Below, one piece after another: positions 1-56,939 of a DNA stretch of 64,000 nt. Each line of letters starts with the position of its first letter. Positions within the stretch are counted from its first letter, which is position 1. This stretch comes from Diadophis punctatus similis. Its lineage: Eukaryota > Chordata > Lepidosauria > Squamata > Dipsadidae. Under the pieces are notes generated by a model that saw only the letters and a list, made by a program, of their open reading frames with translations, was not told the origin of the DNA and did no database searches. A program made the position numbers and the translations under genes. The stretch is taken from contig JALIGW010000002.1 of the NCBI GenBank assembly GCA_023053685.1, forward strand, positions 40,446,720-40,510,719, written 5' to 3'.

Positions 1-49
1 TCCTTCCTTCCTTCCTTCCTTCCTTCCTTCCTTCCTTCCTTCCTTCCTT
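1..49. repeat. (TTCC)n microsatellite
   Basis: Uninterrupted TTCC repeat that continues off the left edge. Confidence 0.97.
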
Positions 50-860
50 TCTCTTATAGAGTTAGAAAAGTAAAACTAATGACACTTAAAAATAAAGATA
101 AATAATATTTTGTTTGATATCATAAGCTATTTGTTTAATATTAAAATATTACGTTGACAAGAGTAAAGGATGGGGTAAAATCTTTATCCATTTAGATATT
201 TTCAACCAGTCTGAATGGTTCAATTTTTGCTAGGACAATGTGTCTTCAGGAATTTCTAAGTCAAATAGATTTCCTATATGCAATCATCCCATAGCTCATG
301 CAATTATTAATTTCATTTTAAAGCATGAAACTGAGATTTTCAGCATTTATTTTCTGCACTATTTATCTTCACATTCATGTAAGCTCTCTTAATGCATTTT
401 TAAATTTCTGTAGTAACATCAGCATGAGCTTGGCAGTAGCTTCAACCAGCTGATGCAACAGTATGAAACTTCAAGCAATTAGCCAAATTAGCAGTAAGAA
501 TTTACAAGAAGCAACAAGTGATCTAAAGCTTGCATTAACACTGCATGTGACCAGAAAAATGAAAAATAAATAAAATATTAATTTTTAAATATTTAATTTC
601 TAAATATTATGCCTTAAATAACATCTACATAATGTTCAGCTTATTTAATATTGTCACTCTATCTGTGTACTAAACATAATTTGCCTACATTTTCTCTTCT
701 AGAAACTAATTCATTTTCTTTATTCGGTGAAACATTTCATGCAATTTTTTGAATGGGCATTATATCACTAGAGCAATTGGTCACATAGATGTAATGTTGA
801 AGTCTCATTTAAAACAACTGGATAATTATCCAAAAAGCCACCAGAAATGATAATTTAGGC
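50..860. other. AT-rich stretch, nothing recognised
   Basis: No conserved reading frame, RNA gene or repeat family that I recognise. Together with 1260-2340 and 3136-4030 it forms the unannotated part beyond the PDZPH1 stop codon. Confidence 0.4.
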
Positions 861-872
861 CTTGGAATAGCT

Positions 873-1250
873 TAGTGATAGCTAACCTTTTCCAGACTGA
901 GTGCCCAAAGGGTGCACATGTGCCCGAACCCCCAAAATGCAATGTGCGTGCGGCCCCCATGCATGTTCCCTGCCCCCTGCGCATGTGCACACAGACCCAC
1001 GCATGTGCCCTGTGCGCACATTTCCTGCATGTGCGATGCCCCTGTGCATGCACGTGCGCCCCCAACATGCACCTCACCCCCGCATGCACCCCACCCCCCG
1101 CACATGTGCAGCAGAGACCTGACAACCAGCTGGCTGGTGGGAGGTGTGCGCGCATGCACAACAGAGCTGAACTGGGGCGATGACTCGAGTGCCCACCGAG
1201 AGGGCACTGCATGGCACCTGTGGCACACCTGCCATAGGTTCGCCATTACG
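873..1250. mobile_element. hAT-like non-autonomous element (diverged)
   Basis: The left end (TAGTGATAGCTAACC...) and right end (...GGTTCGCCATTAC) are diverged versions of the ends of the better-preserved copy at 16253-16677 (CAGTGATGGCGAACC...GGTTCGCCATCACTG). The interior is GC-rich with GTGCGCATGT-like alternating motifs. No clear target duplication remains. The overlapping open frames are by-products of its base composition. Confidence 0.6.
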
Positions 1251-2349
1251 CGCTTAGCCTGTACAGCTGTCTTTTAAAAACAGGTTTACCTTGTTCAATA
1301 AAATAAATGTACAGGGGAGCTAAGGGAATGGGGAAAGGAATGCACTTTTTTTACTTATAGCGCCTTTTGTTAACTAGAGAGGAAGGATGAACAATCACAT
1401 ACATAGTATAGTGAAATCCATTCCAAGATATTCAGATACTGGAAGAGTTAAAAGAATGCTTGGGTTATGGACACCGGAAACATGCAAAATCAGGTGCTGA
1501 GAAGCCAGTCAAGAGTGTGATTTTTCCCCTTTTGGGTGGGCTTTTAGGAGAGGGATCAGCCCTGTACACCCGTCTTTTGTCTTTATTCCTATGAGACCTC
1601 AAGCCCAAGGTTGGCTGAAAACCACATCAGAAAAGAAGCCCTAACCCATAGAAATCTGGATTGGAGATAACAGAATTATGTACAAGAGATTAAGAACAGT
1701 ATTGGATATATGCAGAATAGATTCAATTTTACTGTATTTTATGGAGCAATGTGAGTTTTGTTTATTCTTTCTCTCTATGTTATGGGAAATCCTAGGCTGA
1801 GGGAAGAGCAGACTGAGATCAATCTCGTCAGAAGTCATTGCTCTTCTCTTTTGCCACTCTTTCCTTTTTGTTTTTGTTTCCTTCCAATATTCTCCTACTT
1901 CTGGGATTTGTCTTACATAATAAAGATTCTGAACGATTCTGAATCAGTAATGCTTATTTCAGAAAAGGGGGCACACTTTAGTCTTCCCTTCTGGTAAAGC
2001 TACTGATGGGAAGAGGGTTCTGGTTTGAATCCTCCTGGCAGAGGGCTCTGTCTAAGGAAAAGTAAGGGGTAGCAGCAAAACTGAGTTGGCTTTTCCCAGG
2101 AGCTTTGAGAAATGTGTGGTGGGGTTATGGATGGAGAAATTAGAGATCTTTTCAGGGAATCAGCAATCCCCATCAACCACGTTCCATTCTCACATACTAT
2201 ATGCAAATATGTCCCATTACAACCCTATCCTACAAGTTTTTATTGAGGGGTAAACTATTTTATCACCAGTAGTTTTTTCTCCCTAGCAACTGTTTTTAAG
2301 AGCGGAGTTTAAGGACTCCATGTTTTGGTAATCAGAGAATGTCCTAATC

Positions 2350-3127
2350 TAAAGTAACCAGATATATTTTTTTAAAGCGGGACAGGGGGGGCGGGCCCGC
2401 CTGGGCGCCGCCATTTGTTTTGCCCTCTGCGCATGCGCAGAACGCTGCGCATGCGCAGAGGGCAAAACACAGCAAATGTCGGCGTCCAGGTGGGGGGGGA
2501 GGCGGGAGGCCTTTCCTCGCCTCCCGCCTCCCCTTCGGGAGCCGGCAGCCCTTCGGGAGGCCTTTCCTCGCCTCCCACCTCCCCTTTGGGAGCTGCCCTG
2601 GGGCCGGGCTGGCAAGCAACGAACGGGAGGCGGGAGACGGGGAAAGGAGGCAGCCGGCAGCTTACCTGCTCCAGGCATCCAAGCGCCGCGGTCTCCCAGT
2701 CGCCTGCCCGGCCCCAGGGCAACAGCGGCAGCAAGGCGACAGGGGGAAGAAAGGGGAGGGGGACGAGGAAGGGCTGTTTGCGCCGCCAGAGGGGCCGCTC
2801 ATGAGCTCAAAGCGGCGACGGCTCCTCGTCCCTCACCCCTCCCAACAGCAGCGGCGCCTTCGAGGGCAGGGCTAGGGATGGGGTGGGGGAAGGAGAGGAG
2901 GAGCAGCCTCCCTTCCCCCTCCCCCCAGCAGGCAGCCACCTCACTGGAAATCCACCCGATTTGCTTCCGGTACCTCTCTTTTGCTTCCCCTTTTAAGGTG
3001 ACCAGACGTCCCACTGTTTCAGCATTCTTTTCAAAAAAGCGGGACTTTTTGGAAAGAATGCGGGACGCGGGACACACGCTTGAAAAGCGTGTCTGTCCCG
3101 CCAAAAGCGGGACGTCTGGTCACCTTA
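2350..3127. mobile_element. hAT-like non-autonomous element, GC-rich, with 8-bp TSD
   Basis: Ends TAAAGTAACCAGAT and, inverted, TAAGGTGACCAGACGTCCC. The 8-bp target duplication tcctaatc is at 2342-2349 and 3128-3135. The last ~130 bp (2996-3127) is itself a foldback, since the terminal sequence recurs internally in inverse orientation. The interior is strongly GC-rich and holds two adjacent CTGCGCATGCGCAG palindromes at about 2427-2460. Confidence 0.75.
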
Positions 3128-4038
3128 TCCTAATCATTTTTAAATGGCATATCTTTATGATGTCACCTTTGTGTCATAGCTGAGGCAATTTGATTGCATA
3201 TTTCCAGTTTTAAAGTAGTATATTCCATCTTCTGCCGCAATTCTTCCGTAGACACAATCTGTGAGGAAGTGATGGCTGAGGTAGTCAAGAGCTGGGTAAG
3301 TGGCCAATTTTGGGTTCCTATGGGCAAGTCTCTCCTCTCCCAACCTTAGACAATCTTTTCCAGGACTTCCATTTGCAGTAAGAGTTGAAAGGCTCAGACT
3401 AGGCTCTTTTCCCATTGTATGCCAGGTCTCTGACTGCACCGAACAGCTCAGTAAAATTTGAAAATATGGTGTTTAATCAGTCAGTTCTCTGCTCACATTT
3501 CTCTTGTCATTCCCTCCCGCTTCTAGCAGCCTGGATATCCTTTCTTGCTTTACTGGGAGGTCCCCAAACTCAATAAATTTAATAAAGCCTGATGGGTAGT
3601 TTGCCCATGCCCTGTACCAAATCAATTGAAAAATGCCCATTCCACATGTTTTACAAGGTAACTGTTGATATACAGCAGGAAATTGCCTAGTAATTGCTTT
3701 AAAGACACCTTTAAAATAAGACTGAAAACACTGAGTGAGTACCTTTAATCTTCAGTGCAAGAAAGTGAAGTTGCATCTTTATAAGCCTTAAGAATTTAAA
3801 ATAAACTGCAGAAAGGAAGACAAGATTTGGGGTATAGAAAGTTTAAATGAATTAAGAGCTCAGAAAACATTGGAATATTGAACTCTGAGTATTAAGACTT
3901 TGAAATTAATTTTAAATAATCAATGCTTTCTTGTGGGAAAGAAAAAACATTTTTGATAAGACAAGCAACTTATAATGGCATCAGAAATTTTTTTGAGGAA
4001 CTGCATTGCGACTTTGAATCAATAATATCAGCTGTGTT

Positions 4039-4394
4039 CAGTGGTGGGTTCCTACCAGTGCGGTCCACTCTGTTGTTCCGGTAGCGGCCCGCCAATTGCA
4101 CAATTTGCGCACGACGGCTCCGATGCCGTCTTCGCCGGTCTGTTGTGCAGCACCATCTTTTTTTCTGAATTTTTGGCCTTTTTTTGCTTCCTGCGCATGC
4201 ACAGAAGCAAAATCTTGTGAGGGGACGCACGCACGCGCGTCCCCTCGCGAGATTTTGGTGATTTTTTTGCTTCCTGCGCATGCACGGAAGCAAAATTGCG
4301 CAAGAGAACGCACGCGTAGTGAGTGCGCATGCGCACGAAATGTGTTGATGCGTGCGCAGCACACCGGTAGGCAGGTAAGAGGAACCCGCCTCTG
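4039..4394. mobile_element. hAT MITE, subfamily B
   Basis: The terminal CAGTGGTGGGTTCCTACC is mirrored by GGAACCCGCCTCTG. The 8-bp TSD gctgtgtt (4031-4038 and 4395-4402) is perfect. The interior contains TGCGCATGC-type palindromes and ACGCACGCGCGT runs. Same subfamily as 30475-30821. Confidence 0.88.
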
Positions 4395-4738
4395 GCTGTG
4401 TTATGTTTTCTTGAAAACAGTCTGTTTCTAGAAAATGTTACAGAAAAAGATGTGCAACTAATCCATCTAAAAACAATGTGAATAAGAATTTTAACAAGAA
4501 TTTGCCATTAGATTAAAAAAAATGGACCAGGAATTAAGAATTAAGGAAATATTAATTCCAGAGAACAATCAGAATAATTTCCTTTGCTGCATTCACAAAA
4601 GTTTTTAAAGTATTGAAGAAATTCAAAACACGAATCATCAATCATCTGAATGGATTAAAGACCAAAATTGGTTTATGTCAAAGGAACACAAAGTTGGTTA
4701 ATTTAATCAGGGTTAAAATGAGGACATATTATTCTGAG

Positions 4739-5440
4739 TGGTTCTTTTTGGATTTTCTGACATCTGGACTGGAAAAACATTCTGTATTAGATTTGTTTTC
4801 AGGTACCATGGTTTTTCCCCTACAGTTACTTTATGAATCCTAATCTGATAACATTTAAATTGGCTTTATATCTGTCCTTGAAACTGAATAATTTTTGTGA
4901 GCTTGTTCTCTTTAAAGGAGAAATTATCCTTCTTTGTCATGTCAAATTTTAAGTTCATACTAGAATATTGGAACTACTTATGCCTTCTAAATGTGGATTT
5001 GCTTATAGTTATGAGTTATGAGATATGCAATATTTATTACAATGGTTATTTGGTGAGGTTCTCTTTGGACCTGTTGATATCTGGAATGGAAAAATGTTAT
5101 GTATTGGATTTTGTAAACTTTTTCTTACAGTTAGTTTATGTATTTTAATCTGACAGGATTTAAACTGATTTTGTATTTAATTGTCTTTCCACTTAAAGTA
5201 AGAGATCTTTATGAGCTCGTTCTCTTTAAAGGAGAGATGTCATATTAAACTTTAGTCTTCTGTTCGCACTAGGATCACTTTATGCCTTTTAAATGTACTT
5301 ATAGCTAAAATTAAAATGTGCAATGTTTAATTTTATATATGTTAACTAATGTTCTTTTAGCACTCTTTTGGGGCTTTTTTCTGGTACTGGATTGGAGCAG
5401 ATGTTATTCATTGGATTTGCCTTCAGTCAAGAGATGACTT
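4739..5440 (+). repeat. Imperfect ~310-bp tandem repeat, about 2-3 units
   Basis: The block GGTTCTTTTTGGATTTTCTG...CTGGAAAAACATT...GTATTAGATTTG at 4739 recurs at about 5056 (GGTTCTCTTTGGACCTG...TGGAAAAATGTTATGTATTGGATTTTG) and in weaker form at about 5365-5425. The linked block TTCTCTTTAAAGGAGA recurs at about 4907 and 5220. Divergence is high (old). No reading frame is conserved across units. Confidence 0.7.
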
Positions 5441-5489
5441 ATGGGTGAAGAGCTTTATATCTGTTAAGTAAGCAGAGATAAATAGGAAA

Positions 5490-6097
5490 TAAATAAATAA
5501 ATTATTGAGTCTGTCATCTGCACCGCTATAACTGTCTGGTTCGGTTCTGCAACCCAACAAGACAGACAGAGACTTCGGAGGATAATTAGAACTGCAGAAA
5601 AAACAATTGCTACCAACCCGCCTTCCATTGAGGACCTGTATACTGCATGAGTCAAAGTATTTACAGACACTTCGCATCCTGGACATAAATTGTTTCAACT
5701 CCTACCCTCAAAACGACGCTATAGAGCACTGCACACCAAAACAACTAGACACAGGAACAGTTTTTTCCCCGAACGCCATCACGCTGCTAAACAAATAATT
5801 CCCTCACACTGTCAAACTATTCACTAAGGCTGCATTACTATTACTATTAGTCTTCTCATCATTCCTATCACCCATCTCCTCGCACTTATGACTGTATGAC
5901 TGTAACTTGTTGCTTGTAGCCTTACGATTTATATTAATATTGATTGTTTCCTGATTGCTTATTTGTACCCTATAACAATCATTAAGTGTTGTACCTCATG
6001 ATTCTTGACAAATGTATCTTTTCTTTTATGTACACTGAGAGCATATGCACCAAAGACAAATTCCTTGTGTGTCCAATCACACTTGGCCAATAAAAGA
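5490..6097 (+). mobile_element. CR1/L3-type LINE, 3' end of ORF2 plus 3' UTR
   Basis: A frame after about 5500 gives ITVWFGSATQQDRQRLRRII then RTAEKTIATNPPS, the typical C-terminal end of CR1/L3 reverse transcriptase ORFs. It is followed by a 3' UTR ending CTTGGCCAATAAAAGAATTC and directly by an (ATTCT)n microsatellite. 5'-truncated as usual. The same 3' UTR appears inverted at 43027-43168. Confidence 0.8.
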
Positions 6098-6168
6098 ATT
6101 CTATTCTATTCTATTCTATTCTATTCTATTCTATTCTATTCTATTCTATTCTATTCTATTCTATTCTA
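6098..6168. repeat. (ATTCT)n microsatellite attached to LINE tail
   Basis: About 14 pure pentamer units abutting the LINE 3' end, as described for snake CR1/L3 elements. Confidence 0.97.
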
Positions 6169-6169
6169 A

Positions 6170-7110
6170 GTAAGAGGAGATGAAGAGATAGTAAAGTTGT
6201 TTATGCTTGTGATGAGGTGAAAATTTACTTTCTTTTTTTCTCATCTTTTTAAATTTTTTATTATTTTGCATTTGCTTTCTTGCACGTTTTTATTTTTCTC
6301 TTTTAGTTTGTATTATCTTTTACTAATGTAATTAAAATTTTAATAACATTATTTTTTAAAAAACAGAAGGAATGGAAAGGGGCAGAAGATCCCTCTTTCT
6401 TCTTATGTTACAGCCTGGAGAAGGTAGGGGCTAAAAGAAAGAACCGACAGCTGAGCCATCTTCTACTCAAGCAAACCTCTTGGATACATCCCCAAACATT
6501 AAAACTATCCCTTATGATTTCATCAGAATTTGGAGGCAACTGTGAAGAGAGCATACCATCCCACCACTGTGAGAAACATCAGATGTTACAAGTAACAAGA
6601 GATACCTATAATTAAGTCAGCAGCACTGCATGAGCACAAAATTACATGCTGCTATTTATAACAACTATTGTCCCATGAACGCACTAAAAACTCTAGGGGT
6701 TAGTGGAAATAAGCAATATTATTCAGAAAAGTTTCATTTTAATCCCCTAAAAGGAAATGACAACTCCAAGGAGAAACTAGCATACCTCCTCAGAGAATTA
6801 AGTTCTTAACAGTGAAAATGAGAGCCTAACAAGTTGTATACAAATGATACAGATGCTCAGTGGATTGTCTCAAATAATGAAAAAGAAGATGCTGAAATAA
6901 ATAAAGGAACATCCAAGTGTACAGTCTTTAATTCATTATACTTTAAAAAAAATTAACAAATAGAGGATTTGTTATTCATGGGATACTAGGACACGATCAA
7001 GAATTTATGCCAGCAGCTGCGTTCATGTTCTGAAAATTCATAACAAAAGCCTGGACCAGTAGTTGTACAGAAGTCTCAGTTTTCCTTTCACATTGTACTT
7101 CTTATAACAA
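6170..7110. other. Region just past PDZPH1 stop, presumed 3' UTR and downstream DNA
   Basis: No other gene seen. It should contain the PDZPH1 3' UTR (minus strand). The only poly(A)-like hexamer noted is ATTAAA near 6930. Confidence 0.45.
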
Positions 7111-52725
<45,615 letters not shown>

Positions 52726-53700
52726 TTTATCTTCTTAAGGATTTAATAATCTTAATTGTAATATCTAAGCAGCTTCCACAGAGTCAGCAAATAAAGCTGG
52801 AGGAGATGTAAGACCGTACCATTCTGTATGTACGCAACTTAAAAATGTTTCTCCTGAAAGTCAAAATTTGACTCAAAATTTGAATGGCAAGACACTTTAA
52901 TGATTAAAAATGTGAAACGCAATATTTTCATATAGTTTCAAAATTATGTGAACTGTGAGCCCAAGGATATTTTACTTCGACACTAGGCTCAGAATTAACA
53001 TATAACTCCTTTCCACCAATATATTTTCCTTCCTACCAACCCTTATTTTCATTGATGGACTTGCAATTTGGATTGTGTATTTGGATGTATTAGATTTTTC
53101 AGAAAGATTAGTCAAGAAATTGGTGGCCTTTTGCTAATTGTAACAGTGTTATTTGTGATGGTTTTTTTTTTAAAGTGCTTTGACTTTCAAGCCATACAGT
53201 GGCTCTTCATGAGGATCACAACACTCATTTTCATATTCAAGAAATCATATTTCACTTCTCTGTACAGCAGATCACATAATTATACTCCATTGTAGTATAT
53301 CCTTTTGATGTCTTTTCTAAGTCATCAATATTTACACTGTAACAATATCATTTGCTGAACAGAAAAGGGCCTAAGCAGGACAACCTTATCCTCACTTTCC
53401 TTTTTTTCAACTATCAGCTATTGCCTTAAAAAAAAGTTATTTCCTGTTCAACTCCATATAAGATGGTTTCTACTTCAATCAGATATTGCAAATCTGTTGC
53501 TTCATGGATGAAATCTGGTGTTTCTTGGATTGTCACCTGTCCTGTTTTCAATGTTCTGCTGGCAACAGTTGATACTTATCTGAAGAATAAAAATAAGGGA
53601 AGAATTCTGTTACTATTCTGAAAGTAAGACTGCTTAAACATATTAGGCAGGTCAATTAGGCAGGTCAATGATAATTTTAGTGGATTACCAAAGGACGCAA
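52726..53700. other. Upstream of PDZPH1 start codon
   Basis: Should contain 5' UTR or an intron to an untranslated exon. No TATA box, CpG island or acceptor with a good pyrimidine tract stands out just above the ATG. Confidence 0.35.
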
Positions 53701-53711
53701 TGCTCCTAGTG

Positions 53712-54367
53712 CTATGCTTCTCAATTATTTTCTGTTACGCCCCCCCCCCCCTAGGAAGAAGTAAACATTTTGCGCGCCCCCCAACTCTCCGATCTGGGCC
53801 CCAATGGAATTTTAGTGTTAATATTTATTATTTTACTTATTATAAGCTGCAAGCAAACTATTGGTTGGGCAAGGCTGCTCTACCCACTTACCTGGGAGTA
53901 AGTCACACTGAACTCAGTGGAGTTAGGAAGGCATAGGCTACCGTGGTTAGGGTCCTCTTTTGACACGGGGCCAGGCCAGCTTAATCAAGCCAATGTTTTG
54001 GGGTCGCCGGCCTGGCCCATAAGTGCCGCCTCTGCCGGGCACTCACAGTGAATGTTGTGGAAGGAGGCTTTAGGGTGCCGTTTGAAGCTTTCGCCCAGCT
54101 GCAGAGGATGCTCCTCCTTGTCCAGCAGCAGGTTCGCCACACCATTCATGGATACCACGGCGCCCGAGAAAAACAAGAACCCATGCAGCCGCCCCGCCCC
54201 GTCTGGCCACCCTCTCTTCCGTGCTTGGAGCAGCGTGCAACTGGGAAAACATTCCCCATCCAGGGAAATTGATCGAGAGGGACCACGCATGTTTCCCGGG
54301 GTCACATGCACCCCCTGGCATCACTCCGAGCCCCCCTGGGGGGCACCTCCCTATTTGAGAAGGACTG
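53712..54367. mobile_element. hAT-like element with perfect TSD and GC-rich insert
   Basis: CTATGCTTCTCAATTATTTT at the left (altered CAGTGCTTCTCAA), TTTGAGAAGGACTG at the right, perfect TSD tcctagtg (53704-53711, 54368-54375). A GC-rich middle carries a 108-codon minus-strand frame (54311-53985) that I cannot assign. Confidence 0.82.
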
Positions 54368-54379
54368 TCCTAGTGTATC

Positions 54380-55400
54380 CTGTTTCTACTGCAACTCTGA
54401 TAATTACAAATTGCTGATGGTTGCTTTTTTTTCAAAAAGGTCTAGGAACCATCCCAGACTGAAATTATCAGCCGGTACAGCACAGATACGGTAGTTTGTA
54501 TGGTCCCCTAGACCTCATCTGGATGCCACCTCTTGTAGTTTAAGATGGTATAACATTGAGAAAATTCCAGGACACATCACTCCTTCAAAAGGAATATTGG
54601 AATTGATACTTGGATAAACCTTTGAGATTCAAAGGTGATTTGCAGATTCCATAATTTTTCTGTCATTGCAGAAGTAGGAGAGATTGAGTGACATAAATAG
54701 CCACCCCATTGCAGACTCTGTCTTCCACACTCTTCTCTCCTTATTCAGTAACTCATTTTGTCTTAACTTTATTCCATTATGTTAGTCTCTGTGCTCAGTC
54801 TGCCCAATAATTTCAGTGTTTTCATTTTCCCCAATAAATATATTTTATAAGGGGAGGGGTTTCTTTTCACTGCCCCTGTATGGTCTTATACGAGTGGCTC
54901 TTCATTGCATAATTTGTGTTTTCTTGTAGTCTGCATTATGCACATTAGTCTATATTTTTTACATCACTAAGTGTCAAGTATACAATAGGATAACACAGTC
55001 ATACATACACAAGCAGCATGGAAGGCATCAGTGCCAGAACAGGGTGTCATGTGAAGCTTTTCACCCATTTTATGTGTGTTATTGCAAATGCATGTTAGAA
55101 AGACGGATGCCAATAAACCATGACCATAGCTGCCATCTTTGGTTTTTTAACTCCAACACTGTGTATAATCCTGTTAGTTTACATTTTTAGCAAAACATTC
55201 AGTGTTCTGTAAAGTATTCAGTCCTTAACCTAATAAATATCCTGACACAAACAATAGACTTAAGTAGCAGCTTTTCCTCCCCAGTGTTTCAACAATGATT
55301 AATAGCAACCAGTACTTTACTTTTATGTTCTGGAAATGAGTGTATTATTCATGTAATTGCTTTCTTTTCCTCTTTTTAATATCTTGCCACTTAACTACTT
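54380..55400. other. Intergenic DNA, nothing recognised
   Basis: AT-rich, no recognised feature. Confidence 0.35.
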
Positions 55401-55402
55401 TG

Positions 55403-55620
55403 GCAATAGCAATAGCACTTAGACTTATATACTGATTCACAGTATTTTACAGCCCTCTCTAAGCGGTTTACAGAGTCAGCATATTGGCCCCAACAATCTG
55501 GGTCCTCATTTTACCGACCTCAGAAGGATGGAAGGCTTGAGTCAACCTTGAGAATTGAACTGATGACAGTTGGCAGAATTAGCCTGCAGTACTGCATTCT
55601 AACCACTGCACCACCACGGT
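55403..55620 (-). mobile_element. Sauria-type SINE, minus, diverged
   Basis: GCAATAGCACTTAGACTTAT to CCACTGCACCACCACGGTTA, with an internal deletion around the B-box region. Confidence 0.85.
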
Positions 55621-56524
55621 TATATGGAACAACTGTGATTGATGTCCATGCATGCTGATTGTTTGCCTAAGTTCATTCCAATATATTTTTTACATCAGCC
55701 TTTACTTGGAAAAGCAGGAAATCCCAGATATGTTGGACTACCACAGTCAGAGTTTCCAGTAACCATAATTTACAAGTAACTTGGAACCTTGGGAGATCAC
55801 CATACTGGGAAAGTATGTTGCTTTAATTTGAATCAAGAAAAAGTCAACTTTATTTATTGACTTATGTAAATTCCTCTATGCTTCTTTCCCAATAAAGTTA
55901 GATATTTTGATTATAATCTATTGAATTCATATTTAAAAATGTAATAAAATATGAACTCACATCTCTATATAATTGTAGGAATTATGTAAGTATTGGTAGG
56001 GGAGAACATGGGGAATTAATGAACATATGGATGAAGTAAAAGGACAATATACCAGTAACAGACTCTCAGTGTTTAATCTTGCTACCACATTCTATGAATA
56101 CAGAAGAGTACATTTTAAATGAGATCAAAATGGTATAATGTATAATTTGTTATACATGATGAATGTTGTATTGTAAGTCAGGACTTGAATGATACTAAGA
56201 TGTCCACGCTAGAACAAATCTGACCTCTAGAATGGAAGAGTCTAATTTCCTAACATTGTCTTTGGGAAGTTATTTAGCAGCCCAAGCTAGGATTTGAAGC
56301 TGCTAAAGCTTGAGGAAAGAAATCACAGTGCGTCACTCTTTTGTTCAGGATATTTTTAGACAGCAATGATCATAGATCAAGCATCCCTGGCCTTGAGAGC
56401 TTATGAATAGGTACTCTCAGATGAATAACCTACTTTTTCTATTCTTGATCCATCAGGGCTCTTACTGTACTGTTTGACCTTTTCTGTTTGTATAATATTG
56501 AACATAGTTAAATGTCTACGGAGA

Positions 56525-56720
56525 TTCTCAGTATCCAGGTCATAGTTGTCCCAAAGGTGATTTTTCAAGAGGCAAATGGATTTTGTTTTTCTTTGGAGAC
56601 ATTTCGCTTCTCATCCAAGAAGCTTCTTTAGCTGAAGAAACTTTTTAGATGAGAAGGGAAATGTCTTCAAAGAAAAACATTAAAGTCCAGTTACCTCTTG
56701 AAAAAGCAGCTTTGGGGTAT
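56525..56720. repeat. Foldback repeat with GAAGCTTCTT centre
   Basis: Two arms in inverse orientation: CCAAAGGTGATTTTTCAAGAGG...GAGACATTTCGCTTCTCATCC then GATGAGAAGGGAAATGTCTTC...CCTCTTGAAAAAGCAGCTTTGG. The right arm matches the end of the repeat at 42095-42300. Confidence 0.7.
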
Positions 56721-56896
56721 TGAACATAGCATTTAAAATTACTGATTAAAATCATATAAAACTTAAAATCATATAAAACTGCAACTGCAGTTCTGGCTAT
56801 AGTTTGGGAAGATTATTAGAGTCATCTTCTGGCAATGCAATTTTAAAATCTGAGATACAAAGAAGTTACCGGTAATCGATAGCATTGCCAGAGAAA

Positions 56897-56898
<2 letters not shown>

Positions 56899-56938
<40 letters not shown>
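56899..56938. repeat. (TG)n microsatellite
   Basis: About 20 units. Confidence 0.96.

Positions 56939-56939
<1 letters not shown>

Noticed and set aside
2400..2900. CpG island or promoter of a gene
   Set aside because: The CpG-rich block lies exactly inside a transposon with its own target duplication and is not next to a first exon.
2344..3183. Several 100-235 aa frames on both strands
   Set aside because: Overlapping frames in all phases from a GC-rich, palindromic hAT-like element; proline/arginine-rich composition without domains.
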